A stretch of DNA of 24,260 nt. It comes from WGAB01 sp964406105 (lineage in GTDB: Bacteria > Hydrothermota > Hydrothermia > WGAB01). The stretch's first letter is position 1, and every line of letters begins with the position of its first letter. The translations under genes and the position numbers were made by a program. Where the stretch lies: positions 1 to 24,260 of the forward strand of contig CAYOQK010000067.1 of NCBI GenBank assembly GCA_964406105.1. The letters run 5' to 3'. A model generated the notes under the pieces. It was not told the DNA's origin, did no database searches, and saw only the letters and a program-made list of their open reading frames with translations. This document shows positions 21,739 to 24,260 of this stretch, one piece after another.

Positions 21739-24165
21739 ATGAGAGAAGAGTTCCGATTCACCGATTACCTGGACGTTCTCTTTCGCTACCGGCGGTTGAT
21801 CGCCGCCTTTGTGGTGGGGGGCGTGTTGGTGGGGATTCTTAAGGTGGCCCTTTCCCCTAAGGTGTACGAGGCTAAGGCCTTGGTTCGTCTTTCTCTGACA
21901 GAAACCAAGATCCCGGTGTTGCCCCAGGTGTCCTTCAACCAACCGTACATTTACGATCCCCTGGAGAGCGAGATTGCCTTGATGTATTCCCGCACCCTGC
22001 AAACACGGGCGGTGATGCGCATCGGCGACAACCTGGCCTTGGAGAAGAACCGTTGGGTGCGGATAGACACCGCCTTTTCCTGGGTGCCTGTGGAAGACAC
22101 GGTCTATCTCTTAGAACTCCGGGGCGACTCGGTTTACCTGTGGAAGGGCGAGGAGAAGCAAGTCCAGGTCTTCGTGGGGACCCTCCAGGACACCGTGAAG
22201 GGCCGGGGGTTTGCGTTCACGCTGAAGCCCTTGGTGGATTCCTCGGAGTTGCAGGGTGAGGTAAAACTCTGGGTAGGGGATCCAGTGGGCCGGGGATTGG
22301 AGGTGAGTGTGCTCCAAAAGGGCCGTACCAATCTGGTGGAGATCACGGCCCGGGGGCACGATCCTCGGAAGGCTGCCCGCCGTGCGAACGCCCTGGCCAC
22401 CGAGTACATTGAGTACACCCTGTACGGGTTGCGGGAGGAGGCCCGACACGTCCGGCTGTTCATTGAAGAACAGCTGGCCAAGCTGGAACAGGAGTTGGAC
22501 AGCGCCGAGGCTCGGCTCCAGCGATTTAAAGAGGAACAGGGGATCTTGGTGCTTTCCACGGCTGCGGAGGCCATTTCCTCCCGTTTGGCGAGTTTGGAAA
22601 GCCAACGCGCTCGGGCCGTGGCCGAACGCGCCGAGGCTGCCATGTTGGCCAAGAAGTACCTGGAGGAACTCAAGGGCAGTGGCTTTTACGAGGAGTACAA
22701 GCGCATCATCTCCAATCCCGAGATCTCCACGAATCCCTTGGTGGCCCAGCTGAAACAGCGGATCACCCAGTTGCAACTGCAACGGGCCCAGTTATCCAGT
22801 GAGTACGGGCCTTCACATCCCAAGATCATCGCCTTAGACCGTGCGATCCAAGAGGCGGAAAGGGAGCTCCAGCGGGCCCTGGAAGCCTCGTTGAAATACG
22901 GGCCCTCGGCCGAGGACCCCGTGTATCAGATGCTGATCACCGGGATTGTGGAAGCCGAAGCCCGGAAACAAGCGCTGGAGGGCAAAATCCGCGCCTTGGA
23001 TCAACTCATTGCGGAAACTCAGAAGCAGATGCGCAACTTCCCCAGCAAAGAGGTGCGGCTGGCGGAACTGGAGCGGCGGGTGAGTGTTACACGGGAGATC
23101 TACAACACCCTGTTGGACCGCTTGCAGGAAGCCCGTATCGCCGAGGCCAGCAAGACCAGTGACGCCAAGGTGATTGATTACGCCCATCCACCCCGAGGTC
23201 CCATCAGTCCCAAACCAAAGAAAGACCTGATGTTGTGGACCGTGATCGGTCTTCTTTTGGGGATTCTCGGGGCCTTTGTGCTGGAATACCTGGACAATAC
23301 CGTGAAAACCAGCAAAGAGGTGGAGAAACTCCTCGGATTGCCCGTGTTGGGTTTGATCCCCTGGATGGAAGAAGGTGACCGAGACACCCAACCCTTGGTG
23401 GCTCATTTTGATCCCAAGTCGCCGGTGGCCGAGGCATACCGAACCCTCCGGTCCAACATCAAGTTTGCCAGCCTGGGGCAACCACTGAAGACCCTTTTGG
23501 TGACCTCTACGGTGGCCAAGGAAGGCAAGACCTCCACGGCCACGAACCTGGCCATCACCGTGGCTCAGAGTGGCCAACGGGTGCTTCTGATTGACGCTGA
23601 CCTTCGGAACCCCCGCCTCAATCGGGTGTTCAAGGTGAAACGTGAGCCAGGCCTCTCCGATGTGCTCATTGGACGGGCCTCTCTGGAAGACGCCGTGTAT
23701 GAGGTGTCCGATGTGCCGAACCTTTACCTCTTGCCCTGTGGCCCCATCCCCCCGAACCCCGCTGAGCTGTTGTCTTCTCAATCTCTCCAGAACCTGTTGG
23801 AAACCCTCAAGCAGGAGTACGACCTGGTGGTGTTTGACTCCGACCCCCTCTTGCCGGTCAGTGATAGTGTGGAACTCGGGAAACTGGTGGATGGTGTCGT
23901 TTTGGTGGTGCGTGCAGGGGTCACAGAACGGGATTTCTTGGAGGAGGTCAAACGCATCATTGAAACCGCCCGGCTTCGGGTACTGGGCGTGGTGTTGAAC
24001 GCTGTAGATTTGGCTCGCCATTACGGCTACTACCGGTACCGGTACTACCGGTACTATCGTTATTCCTACAGTCATGTCAAGGAACCCCCGCCCACCCTTT
24101 GGTGGAAGATTCAGAAAAACTTGGTCGTCTGGAATCAGAAACTCCAGCGATTGTTGAAGAGATAA
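21739..24165 (+). CDS. Wzc-like polysaccharide co-polymerase with bacterial tyrosine kinase domain
   Basis: Controls chain length and export of a surface polysaccharide. Of the 808 residues, a Wzz domain starts at the N-terminus with a first membrane helix near 20-40. A periplasmic region with long coiled coils spans about 230-470, and a second membrane helix lies at about 497-517, preceded by the PISPKPKKDL segment. The cytoplasmic BY-kinase follows: Walker A STVAKEGKTS (about 589-599), Walker A' VLLIDADLRNPR (about 615-626) and a Walker B equivalent VVFDSDPLL (about 697-705). The C-terminal tyrosine cluster (about 761-778) has 10 Tyr interleaved with Arg. The start follows AGGGGG at a long spacing. 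Kinase and substrate tail lie in one chain, as in Proteobacteria; in many Firmicutes they are split. Confidence 0.93.
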   Translation: MREEFRFTDYLDVLFRYRRLIAAFVVGGVLVGILKVALSPKVYEAKALVRLSLTETKIPVLPQVSFNQPYIYDPLESEIALMYSRTLQTRAVMRIGDNLALEKNRWVRIDTAFSWVPVEDTVYLLELRGDSVYLWKGEEKQVQVFVGTLQDTVKGRGFAFTLKPLVDSSELQGEVKLWVGDPVGRGLEVSVLQKGRTNLVEITARGHDPRKAARRANALATEYIEYTLYGLREEARHVRLFIEEQLAKLEQELDSAEARLQRFKEEQGILVLSTAAEAISSRLASLESQRARAVAERAEAAMLAKKYLEELKGSGFYEEYKRIISNPEISTNPLVAQLKQRITQLQLQRAQLSSEYGPSHPKIIALDRAIQEAERELQRALEASLKYGPSAEDPVYQMLITGIVEAEARKQALEGKIRALDQLIAETQKQMRNFPSKEVRLAELERRVSVTREIYNTLLDRLQEARIAEASKTSDAKVIDYAHPPRGPISPKPKKDLMLWTVIGLLLGILGAFVLEYLDNTVKTSKEVEKLLGLPVLGLIPWMEEGDRDTQPLVAHFDPKSPVAEAYRTLRSNIKFASLGQPLKTLLVTSTVAKEGKTSTATNLAITVAQSGQRVLLIDADLRNPRLNRVFKVKREPGLSDVLIGRASLEDAVYEVSDVPNLYLLPCGPIPPNPAELLSSQSLQNLLETLKQEYDLVVFDSDPLLPVSDSVELGKLVDGVVLVVRAGVTERDFLEEVKRIIETARLRVLGVVLNAVDLARHYGYYRYRYYRYYRYSYSHVKEPPPTLWWKIQKNLVVWNQKLQRLLKR

Positions 24166-24171
24166 AACAAA

Positions 24172-24260
24172 ATGGCACCAGAGATTGAAGCCCTCTTAGA
24201 AGAGGAACTGCGGATTTCGTACATTGACTATGCGATGAGTGTCATCGTGGGCCGGGCATT
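24172..24260 (+). CDS. gyrA: DNA gyrase subunit A, N-terminal fragment cut by the window edge
   Basis: The 29 visible codons after ATG 24172 encode MAPEIEALLEEEL followed by RISYIDYAMSVIVGRA, the highly conserved start of GyrA/ParC breakage-reunion domains. GyrA is more likely than ParC because of the SYxDYAMSVIVGRA wording, but the fragment is short. It begins 6 bp after the Wzc-like stop, on the same strand. There is no clear Shine-Dalgarno, only A-rich sequence (GATAAAACAAA) before the ATG. Confidence 0.85.
   Translation, partial: MAPEIEALLEEELRISYIDYAMSVIVGRA

Noticed and set aside
24019..24072. CCGGTAC repeats as a CRISPR or mobile-element repeat
   Set aside because: They are short, lack spacers and are fully explained as Tyr-Arg codons of the kinase tail.
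17779..24075. Long antisense frames opposite atpI, ugd and the Wzc-like gene (337, 374 and 413 codons)
   Set aside because: Same shadow effect. No Shine-Dalgarno or family motif, and composition typical of antisense to GC-rich genes.

Overview
The window looks like chromosomal backbone DNA of a bacterium, GC-rich (roughly 58-60% by eye) and densely packed, with gene overlaps of 4 to 31 bp. The gene set suggests a thermophilic diderm from an uncultivated lineage. It includes part of a V/A-type ATPase, a family-4 Fe-S uracil-DNA glycosylase, a two-domain ThiI, an AddAB-type nuclease and a Wza/Wzc-like export pair. Hydrothermae/WOR-3-like phyla would fit, but that placement is inference and no rRNA gene is present to test it. 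No tRNA, CRISPR array, insertion sequence or phage gene is visible.

Layout. (1) Positions 1-6729, minus strand: an addB-addA operon for double-strand-break end processing, followed by a tandem-GAF protein that runs off the left edge. (2) 6730-6908: a divergent promoter region. (3) 6909-10559, plus strand: lipB, an acyl-CoA dehydrogenase, and a single polypeptide joining a FakA-like kinase to a FakB/DegV fatty-acid-binding domain; the theme is acyl-group metabolism. (4) 10560-10856: a gene-free gap that holds, on the minus strand, a consensus-like promoter, a C-rich segment and a hairpin followed by a T-rich tract. Together these make a candidate small RNA of about 67 nt, and a 36-bp inverted repeat is centred exactly on its -35 box. 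(5) 10857-13570: ridA, thiI and a BadF-type sugar kinase. (6) 13578-16736: a zinc-ribbon coiled-coil protein, RNase HI, RNA polymerase omega, CoaBC and family-4 UDG. (7) 16737-24165: a promoter, then V-type ATPase subunits I, K and E. These continue without a gap into a Wza-like SLBB protein, a nucleotide-sugar dehydrogenase and a Wzc-like chain-length regulator/tyrosine kinase. (8) 24172 to the right edge: the first codons of gyrA.

Regulation. The first gene of several transcription units (addB, lipB, the zinc-ribbon gene, probably atpI) has a TATAAT-like box only 7-18 nt before its start codon and no Shine-Dalgarno. Many genes inside operons (addA, acd, the sugar kinase, rpoZ, atpK, the SLBB gene, ugd) have strong GGAGG-type sites. 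This suggests leaderless translation of operon-leading genes. The most notable items are the FakA-FakB fusion, the candidate sRNA with its dyad operator, the ATPase cluster cut short after subunit E, and the changed active-site residues in CoaBC.
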